Assembly (NCBI GenBank): GCA_000349905.1
Contig: KB722745.1
Location: 75,233-139,232, forward strand
Reading direction: 5' to 3'
DNA: 64,000 bases
DNA from: Volvariella volvacea V23
Lineage: Eukaryota > Basidiomycota > Agaricomycetes > Agaricales > Pluteaceae
The notes beneath the pieces are model-generated. The model saw only the letters and a program-made list of their open reading frames with translations, was not told the origin of the DNA and ran no database searches. Positions 1 through 11,809 of this stretch are shown here, piece by piece (within the stretch, counting starts at the first letter, position 1; every line of letters starts with the position of its first letter). A program made the position numbers and the translations under genes.

Positions 1-1845
1 CACCGCCGCGGATGTCCTCATCCGTACCGGAGCTGGGTGGGTTGGTGGAGCCGGAGCCGCCGCCGCCGTTGCCGCCTCCCCCTTCGCTCGCGGCCTGGGC
101 CTGGCCATACCCAGCAGGGGCGGACTGCATAGAGCTGCTGGACGATGCGGGTGTGGCGGGCACGCCGTTGCTCGCAGCAGCGCTGCCGGGCCCCCCTGCG
201 GCAGGGTGTGTGTATCCCGGCCAAGTGGGGTACGTATAAGGCGGGGGGTAGTAATACGAGTACGGCTGTGCAGGCGGAGGCGGGGGTAGATGAGATGGAT
301 TCTGCGACGACCCAGGCTGGTAGGTCGTGATGACCTGTGCCTGAGGTGGGGCTTGGGGAGGTTGAGACGGTTGATTAGAATTGTTAGGCTGAACCTCCGG
401 CATGCTGGCTGCTGGCATGACGGGAGCGGGATATCCGCTGTATGCATACTGATGAGACGGCCCCGGAGGGGGTGGAGGGGGATGGGTGTATATATGCGCG
501 CTGGTCGCTGGGATTAGGGCAGTGCTCGGCGTCGGCACGGAGGCGGGGGCTCCAGGAGCGGGATAAACGTAAGGGGGGACCTGATAGTATCCCGCCATAT
601 GACCATACGGCGCGTAATGCGGCGGAGGTGGGGCATGAGAAGCAGGAGGGGGATACGAGGACGTCGCGGGATCATGATAAGGTTGCTGCACGGAAGACGG
701 CGGGGGAGGATGCGGATAAGAATGGGCCTGCATCCCGCCGACAACGGGCGCGCCCGCTGGTGTGATCGGCGTACTGGGGGCTAATTGCTGATCGATGACT
801 GCAGATGGAGAGGCCACGTTGGGGCCATCAGGTCCTGATTTGGTATTCCTGCGACTTTTTTGCTTTTGAGCTGGGTAGGGATCATAGCGCTTCGGGCGTT
901 TCCCACCAGCCACTATGGCGTTAGAAGTGGAAGGGTCGCTCATCAATGGAAGCCCGCTGGACAGAGGGCCAGAGAGGAGAGAAGGCCCAGCATCGATGTC
1001 GTCTGCTTCGCCTCGGTATCGGGGGATGCCATCTAACCCAATTTCCACCTTGGGTGGATTACGAAAATGGGTCTTGTCGAGGTATTCGGGGCTGATGTCG
1101 AGCGATGCAAGCTCAGGAAGGGACGAGGGGGATCGAAGACGACCGCTTTCGACATCTTCGATTTTGTAGTACGAGATGAGGTGTTGGGATGCGCCACGGA
1201 TCGTCAACGAGAAGGTCTGCGCAGGGCCAGGGTCGCAAAAGGCAAAGGGTAAAGGACAAAAGGCAGAAAAAAGGGTAAAAGGAAAGGACAGGGAATTGAG
1301 CTCGTCGATGGGAGAGAGTTAAACTGAGGGGTTCTCACCTTCTTCATCAGCCCGTCAGGCTTAAACTTGTAGCTATTCGTCAAGCTGCCATACAAAGACC
1401 TTTCTTTATGCTTATCCAACGAGCTCGGTTCGCCTTTGGGCCTGCTCAGCGAATGGCTTTCCTGTTTCGAGCCATCGACACTATATTGTGATTGATCGTT
1501 GACGTCCGTTGGGTTCGAATCGCCTCGAGCACCACGCCCGCCAGCGCCTCGTTTATCGGTCTCCCGATAAAGCAAAAAGTTACCCAATATCCTGCTTGGG
1601 GACCAAAAGAAGCCATCTGTCCATCGCTTGATGCCGCTCTCGTCTTCATCAAACACGAAAACGGAGCCTGAGGTGATCATCTTGCGCTCAGAATCGACGA
1701 GACGACGGGTGACGCGGGGGATGAGGCCACGGCGGGCAGCTTCGAGGATTAGGAGGGCATCGCCGGTGGTTTCGATCCAGCCGGACCAAGGGGGCTCGGT
1801 CCAGGTGCCAGTCGCGGGTTGCTGAGCGTTTGAGGAAGATGACAT
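1..1845 (-). CDS. WOPR-domain (Gti1/Pac2/Wor1 family) transcription regulator, 3' end outside window
   Basis: Nuclear DNA-binding regulator of the WOPR family, whose members (Wor1, Ryp1, Gti1, Pac2) control morphological switches and development in fungi. Exon 1 is 1845-1339 (169 codons) and exon 2 runs from 1216 past the window edge, joined in phase 0 by an intron of 122 nt. WOPR half A lies at about residues 12-85, with WSGWIETTGDALLILEAARR, the RVTRRL segment and RWTDGFFWSPSR. Half B straddles the splice junction at about 149-190, with SLYGSLTNSYKFKPDGLMKK followed by TFSLTIRGASQHLISYY. The rest of exon 2 is a low-complexity tail rich in Pro, Tyr, Ser and Gly with a KRPKRYD basic patch near its start, as is usual for the family. 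The ATG at 1845 is the first in frame and is followed by a Ser-rich leader. A likely 5' UTR intron ends three bases upstream. The family call is firm; the target genes are unknown. Confidence 0.93.
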
Positions 1846-1848
1846 GCA

Positions 1849-2001
1849 CTAGGGAGGAAAGAAGGGATTAGAAGGATAATAAAGACTATGAGCGACGACG
1901 AGGATGAGGGGAGACATGTTGTCGACAAGATGACAAGTCGAGGAAGAAGGAGAGGTAAGGAGTTAATAAAGTTCTGGATCAAAGACTTAAAGTTGGCTTA
2001 C
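1849..2001 (-). other. putative 5' UTR intron of the WOPR gene
   Basis: On the minus strand a good donor (GTAAGCC, first base at 2001) and a pyrimidine-rich acceptor (CTCCCTAG, last base at 1849) flank 153 nt ending three bases before the ATG. It contains an 8-mer identical to the core of the Wor1 site (TTAAAGTT, 1987-1994). This is inferred from splice signals only. Confidence 0.45.
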
Positions 2002-5000
2002 CGTCAAGTAGATTTGCGGAGGAGAAATTTGTGAGAGCAGTCAAATTGCAACCCCGACCGGGTGAATGCCCTCATTTGTTTGTCCTGCCGCCCCCGCCCA
2101 ATAGCCATCTTTTCCTCCCTCCCCAGCCGTTTTGCGCATCTCTGCCAATCAACCCACCGAGGCAGCACTGCTGCACGCTGGTCTCTGGCCTGCCAACTTT
2201 TCCAGGGCAGAACCGCCTCTTAAAACTGGTTTTGACAGCAGGAAGTTTAGTCCCTGTTCCTTGCTTAGTCAGCACGAACAAGCGCCGGCAAAGTCCTGCT
2301 CGCCATGCTCAGCGCTGGGAGGATTTGAAATATCAGTTTGAGCGCCCCAGGAAAATTATTCCTAAGCACTGCATGCCCCGACGTGGTTTCCAGCCCACAA
2401 GTGGGTGGTGGTTAGTCTGCAGCAAAAAAAGCAGATGAATCTCCTCCTGAATCGACAGAAACCCCAGGTGGGAGCGGAGCACGAGCGGAGGTGAAATCAG
2501 AGAAACGAAACCCGAAAATAATTTCCAACTGGACTCCGTTTGCTCCTGCTCTGGCTGGAGGCCTTCTGAGCGGATACTCTGTTCTTTTTCTTTCTGTTCG
2601 CCTCTCTCGCCCAGCCACGAGTCTCACACCAGCCCAACTGGAGATGTAAATATCCCCATCCATCCTGGACCCTTATGCTGCCCACCCATGCCCAGGATGG
2701 GCGAGGATATGTGGGGGATGGCGCGGGGTGATCGTCCTCGAATGCATTCCGACTTGGAGGAGGTTGAGGCCCCCTCCCGGTAGGTCGCCACGTTTCTGCT
2801 GCTCGTTGGTACCACGCAAACCTAGTTTCCTGTGACGATAGCCCCCAGCTCTCGCCCCACCTAGCCCACTCGCCGTTTCTCAAACGCCGTGGTCTTCTCC
2901 CCAAGGCGCTCAGCACCAATGCGCTTTTATCCTGCCAGCTCTGACCTGCTGTCAACTCTCCTCTTCTTCTATCTAATCTTTCGCCACGAACACACATGCT
3001 CACTCGCCCAATTCGTCATCAGCACTTTCCCAACCCAAAAGGGACAAGTCTGTCAGTCATCATACATACCGTATCCCCCTATGCCCTGCCTGGCCCTGGA
3101 CTGCGAACCACTCCCCCCCATCACCTCCGAAGTCGTGCATGACACGCCCTGCCTTCAAGGTATCTCCGTACAAACAAGCACGAACTGCCTGCACGTCAAG
3201 GTGTGTGTCTTCCTTTTCGAACCAGTCTAATCATGCCTCATGGCCTGAACCAAGTTCAAGGTGTTTATTATAGCCCACGACCACGAGTGTGTCAACTCGT
3301 CATTAACCCCGGACAGCGGCCATCACAAGAAGTTTGGAAGATCTTCTCTCCTCCCTTCCCCGTTTGACGTTCCGCCTTTCCGTCTCGGTTCGTATGCTGT
3401 GTGCTATTATCTACCGCTGGGGTGGTATTGACGTTGGACGTTAGTGCGTTGCGGAGCTTTGGCTTCTGGTCCCTGGGCAGACATTCTACGCAGAACAAGA
3501 ACAGCAGCCGTCTCTCCCCACCGGCTCACGTCGCTTGCTGACAATGCAACACGAGTGAGGTCATTGTCATTGACCGGCACTAATAACATTCTACCGGAGC
3601 CTGAGGTACCGGATGGCAGTTTGGACGTGATCCTTCAGGCAGGCTCTTACCAATTACTAGTGCGTACCCCACTCTCTCTCCCCACAGTGATAGTAATCAA
3701 CAACGCAGAAAGAAGGCCATACACCTAGCACGAAGCTTCGGGTTGTTTTAGCACCGCTAACGCCCTGCACCTCATTTTCCCCTTTAGTCCGCTGCGCTCT
3801 CACAGCCCTTCAACCTTTCGCTCACTCCCCCGGCCTCCCTATCTCAATTTAACTCGAGCCCCGCTCCGTGGATTCACGTTTGTGCATCATGAATTGCTAA
3901 CATCACATCACATCACTGAACGTCACTGAACGCTGGCAGGAACGTCTGCCTGTTCTGTTCGCTTTCTCCTGCTCCTTCAGGTCGTTGGGTGGGTCATGCG
4001 GCCCCAGTTAAATGCCTCACCAGCAGCGCCGATATCAGCGCTGACCGTCATCACCCACATGTGCTTACTATGCACTCCACCCTCCGAGCTCGTCAGCTGA
4101 TACCAGTAGTGATAACCACGATAGACAAGCAACGTCTATACAGTACCACCCAGCCCGACGCTCGGACTCGGACAGAGAGTAGACCCGGACTTTGCCTCGG
4201 GATCAATCATTGATCCTCTATCGCTATCGCTATCATTTACGGCACACTTCCGTCATTTGTGCACACCCCCATGCAGGAGACTGCTAGCACTCTGTGTCCC
4301 TTTGCCTTGGCTGATTTTCGCACACGGTGTGGGGTGGGGCAGGGCACGTTTGTCGTCCGTTATCGTTGGAGGTGGTATTGAGTCCGAGGTGTGAGGTTGG
4401 GAACGTGTCTGGATATGATAACCTTTAAAGGTGTTGTTCATCCCCTATATGCGACTGGGGGTTTTGCGATAGTTGTCGGAGGTTTATCTGTTGCTCGTCG
4501 TTGGTGATTGAGATATGATGGACTTGGACATTGAAGGTAGGACACGCACGGAAGGACTTTACCGGTCAACCACTGCTCACAGCTCAGGCTATGGCTGAGC
4601 CTCAAAGAGCCCAAATGTCCACACGGACGGACGGTCATGGTCATCCCGGTTGAAAGTCTATTGGATTGATACGGAGGATCGGGAGGACAGGACTACTTTG
4701 TGAACGCGCTCGCGCTCGCGCCTTTTCGAGGCATCGCTCAGCATGCGCACTCAGCCGAGCGGATGGGTCATTCGGTTATACTCCCACTTGCAAGTTGTAT
4801 CCCGGGCCGGCGTTTAAACGCCCGTGGTCAACGATCATCCACATGACGCGGACGCCCAGTGACCTAATGGAACGAAGGTTAGCCGCCCATACGTGGCTTG
4901 AAGTGAGCTGCTGATCGAGCGAGCGAGCGAGTGGAGTAGAGTGGGGGTGCCTGAACCTGAATCTTGCTGGACGTGGACTTGTGGACAGGCACCGACGATG

Positions 5001-7910
5001 GCAATGGCAATGGTGTTTCTAATCTCGAGTGCCAGCAATCGGTGCAAGTGTGGCCGTGCGTAGTTTAAATGACGGGAAACGTACGCGCCTAGTGCCAGCG
5101 CTAGTGAGATATGCTATAATCATGGCTGTACTCGCGTGGTGGACTTGGACCTGGGTTAATCGTGCTCAGGGCTGAGGATGTCAGTGTGGGGTTTGACACT
5201 GACAGTGGAGGTGGAGGTCGTGGGGCGCCATTGACTGGGGGATTGGTTAAGGTTTATTGGCCGTATTTTGTTGTTGCTGCGGATGCCTTCAGGGGCGACA
5301 GTGGGATTGGTGTGGGGTAGCACGGCTTGAAGATAAGATTTCCGGCATGTGCTAATGCATGTCGTCCTTGAAAGATGCTTATCAGTGGGGTGGTTGGCCA
5401 CTACTGGTCCTAGCGGGTGGAGGATCGCTGGAGGATTTGCAGGTTGGCGGTATGTATCTAGGAGACCAACGTGGATTAACACGCAGAGTACTTGCCTGTG
5501 TACAGCAGATTGCATCTTCAAATTTGAGTCCCTGTGTGGCGCTGACAGTTCGCGCCCAACTGATTCGCTTGCACTTGACATCTTCATGCTCAGACTAGAG
5601 TGCATAGCTCACAACCACCGTTTATGTGGCGTTTCCACTGGCTCAATGCATAATAATACCAGGCGGGGAATGGTATGTGCATGCAGGGTGCGAAAGTGCG
5701 AGCGCGGCAATCCTCTGCCCCACTACTGTCCTCCGCCTCTGTGCGTCCCCCTGCGCACACGCACACGTAGCACTCAGCTCTTCCATTCACCCAGTCAAAC
5801 CTGCCAACAATTAATGTCAATGACGCTGCACATGTGGTCTCAACGTCGAATGTATTACATTATATTTATATACAAATAAGAATTTGGAACGTCAATCAAT
5901 CAATCAAATGGTCGACGTCAAGGATAACGACAAGGACAAGTCAATTGGCGGTGGATGGGAGTGTCCGGTGTAGAAGCAGTTGTACGTGTATTATCTCGCA
6001 ATTGACTGAATTCGGGGATTACCATGGCCGCGACACTGGCAGGCGCTCAGTGAGCGCTGCATCAGCAAACGCGAATCAATACCGCTGTACGACAGGATCA
6101 CCCTCATGGGCCTATACGGATGGAAACGGAGTGAACTCTACTTTCCGATTTCGGAACCGGCAGTTTGGACGGAACAATTACATTAGAGAGTCCTAAGGCC
6201 CAAGTTCTGAATTTAACTTCGGAGACATTGGAGGCTAAACTCCGAGTCTGCCAGAAAGCAGTAGATATATATTAATACACCGCCGCTAGAATTTCTACAG
6301 AAGCCTACCGCATGGGGGTAATAATCAATGATATATCTACGTCCATGTGCTGAGGGCACCTAGAAGGCACCGAAACAGCAATTATTAATACTATTAATAT
6401 TTCTCGATGGGAAAACGATTCTGTAGTTGGTGTTTAGCTTATGCGCGGCGATGCGCGTCCTTCTTCAGCATGATGTCGCACTGATGATGGACAATGTGCA
6501 TCTAGGTATCTGCGTTGTACATTCATAGAACATCTCGTCATCGCACATTATACCGGAGCTATGCTTGCTCAAGGGATAGTACACGTACAGTGGACAAATC
6601 CAGGCTGTATACGTATACGGGGTGCTTCATTGCTACTCCGATGTGGATTGGTTCATGGCTTGATTAAGGGCCCCAGAGGGCGCCGGTGAGAAGATGATGT
6701 CGACGGAAATACCCGGACTCTAACTATCAACAACACTGCTGCTACTGTACGCCATTCACGGTCTGCCTCTAGAGCGTCGTAACGGGAATCAAAAAAAATG
6801 TGTTCTTTAACTGTTGCGATTTCACCGGTACGATGTTCAGCAAAAGTTGATTTAGAGCATAATAAGCCCATCCTGAACAAAGCAAGGTCCTCTTTATTTC
6901 GCAAAGCCTAGCTCTGTCTAATGGTTATTCAAACGGGTGACTTGTAGGGTATGTTTGACTCGTGATGTCGTCGCTGAAGCTACACGGGATTCGCCTGCTA
7001 AATGTAGAAAACTCGGAGTATGTAGTCTGCCTTCTTCAGTGTGTTGTTGTTGTAAGTGGGCAACTTGGAGGAATGTAAGGATATAACTCTATAAGAGAGC
7101 CTTGTGCCCTGTATATTTTGTTGGTAGTCCGAGAATAGTTGCCAGTTTGAGAAACACCGAAGGAAATAGATACACTACGCATATCTTGAGGCTCCGACAA
7201 GATATTTGCTGGTAAGGAATTCTTCCAGTCCAGCAGGCTCGCAAAGGCAAGTCGTTCATAGACTAGGTTTTTGGAGAAATACAACCGAGGCACTGGATGT
7301 CGAGGAGCAGCAGTAGAATGTCAATGTAGGCAAATGGTTCTGCGTACACTCCGCCTGTGCTGCGAGCGAACCAACAGCCCTTCCACGCGTATCCTTTCAA
7401 CGGGTTGCATTAGACTCACCCTAAGCCAGCATAGATACCCCAGCCCAAACTACACATACAGGTACTCCAGCTTACTCCTACCCCCATCGTTATTTCGAAA
7501 AGTACTGGGAGAGGCTTACATGTTGCCAAACTGCACCCAATTTTTTAGACCCTTCAATACTGACTGTCACCTCCGAAATCGATTTCAAAAGCCAAGAAAG
7601 CTTGCGCACGTCTGAGAGCTATGCCAGTTGAGCCTGAGCAGGGACTATTGAGAGGTGAGTACCCGCACAGATGCCTAAGCCTGGGGCGAAAGACCTACAG
7701 TGCAGATCGCTGATGAGTGAGGGCGTTGCTGTCAAAAAAATCGCAGACCGCACAGCCCCAATTCTGTACTGCTCAATTATCACCCCACTCGGCCCACCAC
7801 TTGTGCTGACAATTTCGCTCCATGTAAGCCCATAGTCAGCACCCATTTTTTGGGTACTGTACAGTATGGGCCTATCGTATTACCACTAAATGGCCCCTAA
7901 GCCAAGCACC

Positions 7911-7927
7911 CGTCCGAGGCTCGGACG
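7911..7927. repeat. short perfect inverted repeat (hairpin)
   Basis: CGTCCGAG and CTCGGACG flank a single G, giving an 8 bp perfect stem. It stands in unassigned intergenic DNA. It could be a dyad protein-binding site or chance. Confidence 0.4.
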
Positions 7928-10900
7928 ACAAACACCACCAGCAGTGCCACCGATAGTGCCACCGAGAGACCCTTCCATTGAAGTCCCACCCACACACGTA
8001 CACACGCACAACCACCCACAGGTTGATCGATGAACCAGACTACGTCCGACCGACCACTCACACTGACAGGCCCAAGTCCAGCCTCCATGGCCACCGGCAC
8101 TGACCGCGACAGTCACTCCCCCCTCCCTCCCCCAGCCTCAGGCTGAGGCTGAGGCCGGATTCTTGCCCAGCCGCACGCTCTGGCAGCCTGCAGGGCCACA
8201 TCCACCAGGGAAGGCTGGAGTAAAAATAAAACTGTCGACACCTATCACTCGCGCGGTACATGGTAATGTACACCTAGACACAACGATGACGGAAGCACAC
8301 GGGCAGAGATGGCCTTGTGTCCGTCGAAAACGTACTTAAGGCCCTTCCCCTAGCGTGAGCGCTCATACTGGGCCGCTTTTGTTCCCCGTATATCGCAGGG
8401 CTCGGAGGTAGGCTTCCACTGGCACGGCTGGTGGGTGGCTCATCCTTTCCATTCCATCCGCTCTACCACGTATGGAGGACATCATATACAGGTGGGTAGT
8501 ACGGCACGGTATACACGTACGTGTACGTATACTGCGTTAATGGCCACGATACGTTGGCGGTGGCGATGACAGGATTCTGGCAGCGGAGGAGAAAGGGAAA
8601 GGGGACCAGTTGGTCGGTAGGCACTACCATTCAGCGGTAATAGCAATTAAAGAATGGTACCGTACCCTGGGCGCCGCCGCGTTGGTGTTGGCATTGGCAC
8701 GGGCGGTGACGTGATCCTTCAAGCAAGTTCGATATTCGAGCCGAGGGCAATCATGACATATGGCATTGAAAAAAACTTCAATGCGCAAGTAAGGGCTAGC
8801 AGGGCATACTGGCAATGAATGAGGAACAATGAAATTACTGTACTACTTGTGGATGAATGAATGGACGGACGGACGGACGAGCTGTCGGTCGGGGCAAGAG
8901 GAACAAATTCAGACGCGTACCTCGTTTCGTGAATGCATGAGTCAAGGTTTCTTCAAGTCGCTAACGGGATTTTGGGTCTGTCCGTTTGTTCGTCATCCGA
9001 CGCCCGATCTTTAGTGGCACACGACTTATTATTATTACGAATACCACCTTCTGCCTGCCAACCACGCCCAGCAGGCAGCAAGAAAGACGCTCAGACGCTC
9101 ATTGACATCCCAGCACAAAATCAGAAACTAGCACTACGACTCATCCGCTGGTTCGCCATTTATCAGCTCACGACCCACACAAAAGCTGCAGGGTAAACTA
9201 AATGAACAATAAACCCCTAGCCACCGCCACACCAAATAACTCGACAACAACGTTTCTCCTGGAACCGGAGACGAGAACTGGAGCCCGACCTTGGATCTCA
9301 ACTCGTTTGCGTCGCTCATATCCATATCCACGTTCGCGTTCACACTCGCACTCACGCTTGCATATCCAAAAATAAGGGATGTAGGGACGAACTAGCCCAC
9401 TACAGTGGCAACCGAACGAACGAACGAGCCTCCAGGGTCTCTCCTCTCCTTTCCGAGTCCGAATGGTACCAGCCCAGTCCAGACGCGGGGGAGGCGTACG
9501 TCAGCACAAAGGCCCAAAATGAGACTATTAGGGCTCCTTTAAAAATTTCCTGTCCGTCCCTGAAATGTCATGTCAGTAGGCAAGACAGGGAGGGTTCGTT
9601 CGACAGTGGACGTTGAATGTCTAAAAAATTCCCTGGTTACTCACCTGTGGGCTTGTTGGCTGGTCGTGTGGCTGAAGGCTGGGCTCGTCGTCACGCTGGG
9701 GTGTTCCAGAGATCTTCGTGTGCTGTAATCGTTGTTCATTAAGACGGGGAAAAGATGCCTTGGAGAGAAACTGGGTGTGTTGTGAGTGGTTGGGGTGTCG
9801 TGAGCGGCGGGAAAGGTTAATGAGAAATTAGGCTTGGGTGTGTCGTTAGTGTCGTTAGTATCGATGTTAACGACATGACGGGCGGGGAGGGATATCGGCG
9901 GAGGATGGAGTCTGGGGGTTAGAAATCAATAAGCCAAGTGTCTTGTAGGACAGGTCACTGAAGCCTTTGTGGTGATTCTGCGCTGCTAGAGGCTAGGATG
10001 GGCTTTCCTTGGGTCTTGGGCGTAGACAGGAGGAGTTTTCTCTGTTGTGTTCTTGGGACCGATAGTCCGCAGGGTTCTCGACACTATGACAAGATGGCAC
10101 TTTCCTGGTGAACGCATGTATGCGCATCGGTGTGATGAAATAACGAAATAGCACCTTCGGACGTGTAGAGTTGTAAGCTCGAGGGGATTTGAATTACCGA
10201 GTGGACGGAACCTGCGAGTCAGAGGCGGAGAGGTGCGGGGGACACATGAGCGCCCATATTCGCGTTCATATCCGTCTCCAGAATTCGTTAGAAACCCGTT
10301 TGTTCAATATGAAATTTGAGCTGGCCAAAGGGGAAGACAGCGTTATGTTATTGTGTTGCATATTGGCGCAGATTCCGACGAATCGCAACTTTAACCTGTG
10401 ATCACCTTCAACCTGAGCAAAGTACGAGAACGCTACTTGAATGAATGAACTTTCAAGGCAAATGAATGCGGTTGGAAGAGCGGGAGCGCACCCGCATATA
10501 CCAATTCTCCTTGCCCACCCTCGAGGGGACCAAGACCGCGACTTGCCCTCTGGACTTTAATCTTAGATCCAATCTCATACCGTGCCCGGATGGATCTCAT
10601 CGGATTTTCGCTTATACTACCCAGTTCGGGAGTGTATATAATATAATCCCGTTTCCCCCTTTTTTGGGCTTTCGAGATTTACGGCAGGGGCAGGAAACCA
10701 CCAGGGCGAACCGCAAATTTCCAGCTCAGAGTATAGAGTAGGATGCAGCAAAAAGGTAAAGGCTACGATCATCGCCCGCTTAGTCGTAATTCTGCGATGG
10801 ATCCGGAGACGCCGGGAGAACACTGAGAGGGCACAACAAAAGAAAACAAACACAACGCTGGCACGACGCCACAACCGCACAAGCACAAGTGCCTCGACCC

Positions 10901-11654
10901 CCGCCCTTATGCCTTGGTTCTCCAATTGTCCATCTGATTGTCGTTCTCCATTTAACGGTGCTCAGGAAGTATCAGTCGGTGATTACGGTCCTTGATAGTT
11001 CCGGACTCCTCAAACGACACTAGCAAGACCTCCCTCTCGACGTTCACCTTTTTCTGATCGCCTCTCATATTCCAAAATGCGCCACCGCCAAACGAGCAAT
11101 CACGCTCAATGTGAAAGAGAGAGGGAAACGGATCGGAAAGAAAGCTCGGCCTCGTATTTGTCGAGCGTCCTCCCCTCGCGCTAGCGCAAGGGACTATCAA
11201 GGGCGGACGAAAATCAATCAATTTCCCCAAGGGCATTTGTTGCATATTTCAGGGAAGGACAACATTCCGGTCGGGCAAAAGGGAAGGTATATAGACGTAT
11301 ATGGCAGTTTGTATCAGTCCCTTGGGCCAGTTCCTGGATTTGGTTCCTTGCCTCGGCAGCTGGGCCAAACTTTATCTTTCTTTTTTCGAATGACAAAGGG
11401 AAAGACCGGACTTGGGGGGGCAGACTTCCAAATTGGCCGAGATCTTGCGAAGCGCGAGAGGAAGGGGGACGTTTGACTCGGTTGGCTTGCTGGCGAGATG
11501 GATCGGTTCTGCTTGCAAGGTCGCGCCGGTCTGGGTTGTCATCGGGGAAGCGAAGCGGGGGCGTCGGAGGGGGGCAAGGTAGAGTGTTGTAAGGACAAGG
11601 AAAGAAGGGCTTAACGCTATCATATTTTTCGTCCTCCTCTCCTCCCTTCCCTCA

Positions 11655-11660
11655 TATAAA
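11655..11660 (+). promoter_or_regulatory. TATA box of the copper radical oxidase gene
   Basis: TATAAA within CTCATATAAAAACC, about 150 bp before the ATG at 11810. A long CT-rich tract follows (about 11690-11790), typical of highly expressed filamentous-fungal promoters near the transcription start. Confidence 0.5.
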
Positions 11661-11809
11661 AACCTCTGAGGTTTTCCGTCGTTCGTTTCTCCAGGCCTCT
11701 CCGTCTTGCCTTGGTCTTTTCTTTCTTTCCCCTCTCCTCCCCCTTCCTCTCTTTACTTCCCCCTACCCCCCAACCCAGTCTTCCTCTTTTTGTGTACGCA
11801 AAAAAGAAG

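Larger units (their letters stand above)
2002..11809. other. gene-poor divergent intergenic region of about 9.8 kb
   Basis: No reading frame here has domain content or a believable exon chain; the ORFs of 60-176 codons look like chance openings. It contains short tetranucleotide runs (CGAG near 4917, CAAT near 5890, ACGG near 8870, GAAC near 9417). Perfect palindromes occur at 6607-6618 and 8512-8525, and a 17-base hairpin at 7911-7927. A second Wor1-core octamer lies at 10387-10394. Minus-strand openings at 7293-7036 and 6904-6653 have a slightly protein-like composition but no recognisable family. The region separates the start of the WOPR gene from that of the oxidase, so both promoters lie within it. 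Confidence 0.6.

Noticed and set aside
1507..1517. tRNA B-box-like GGGTTCGAATC on the plus strand
   Set aside because: It lies inside the coding exon of the WOPR gene and has no cloverleaf around it.
2497..3003. 168-codon minus-strand ORF upstream of the WOPR gene as coding
   Set aside because: The translation is Trp/Arg/Ser-rich and looks non-coding, with no homology signal or splice support.
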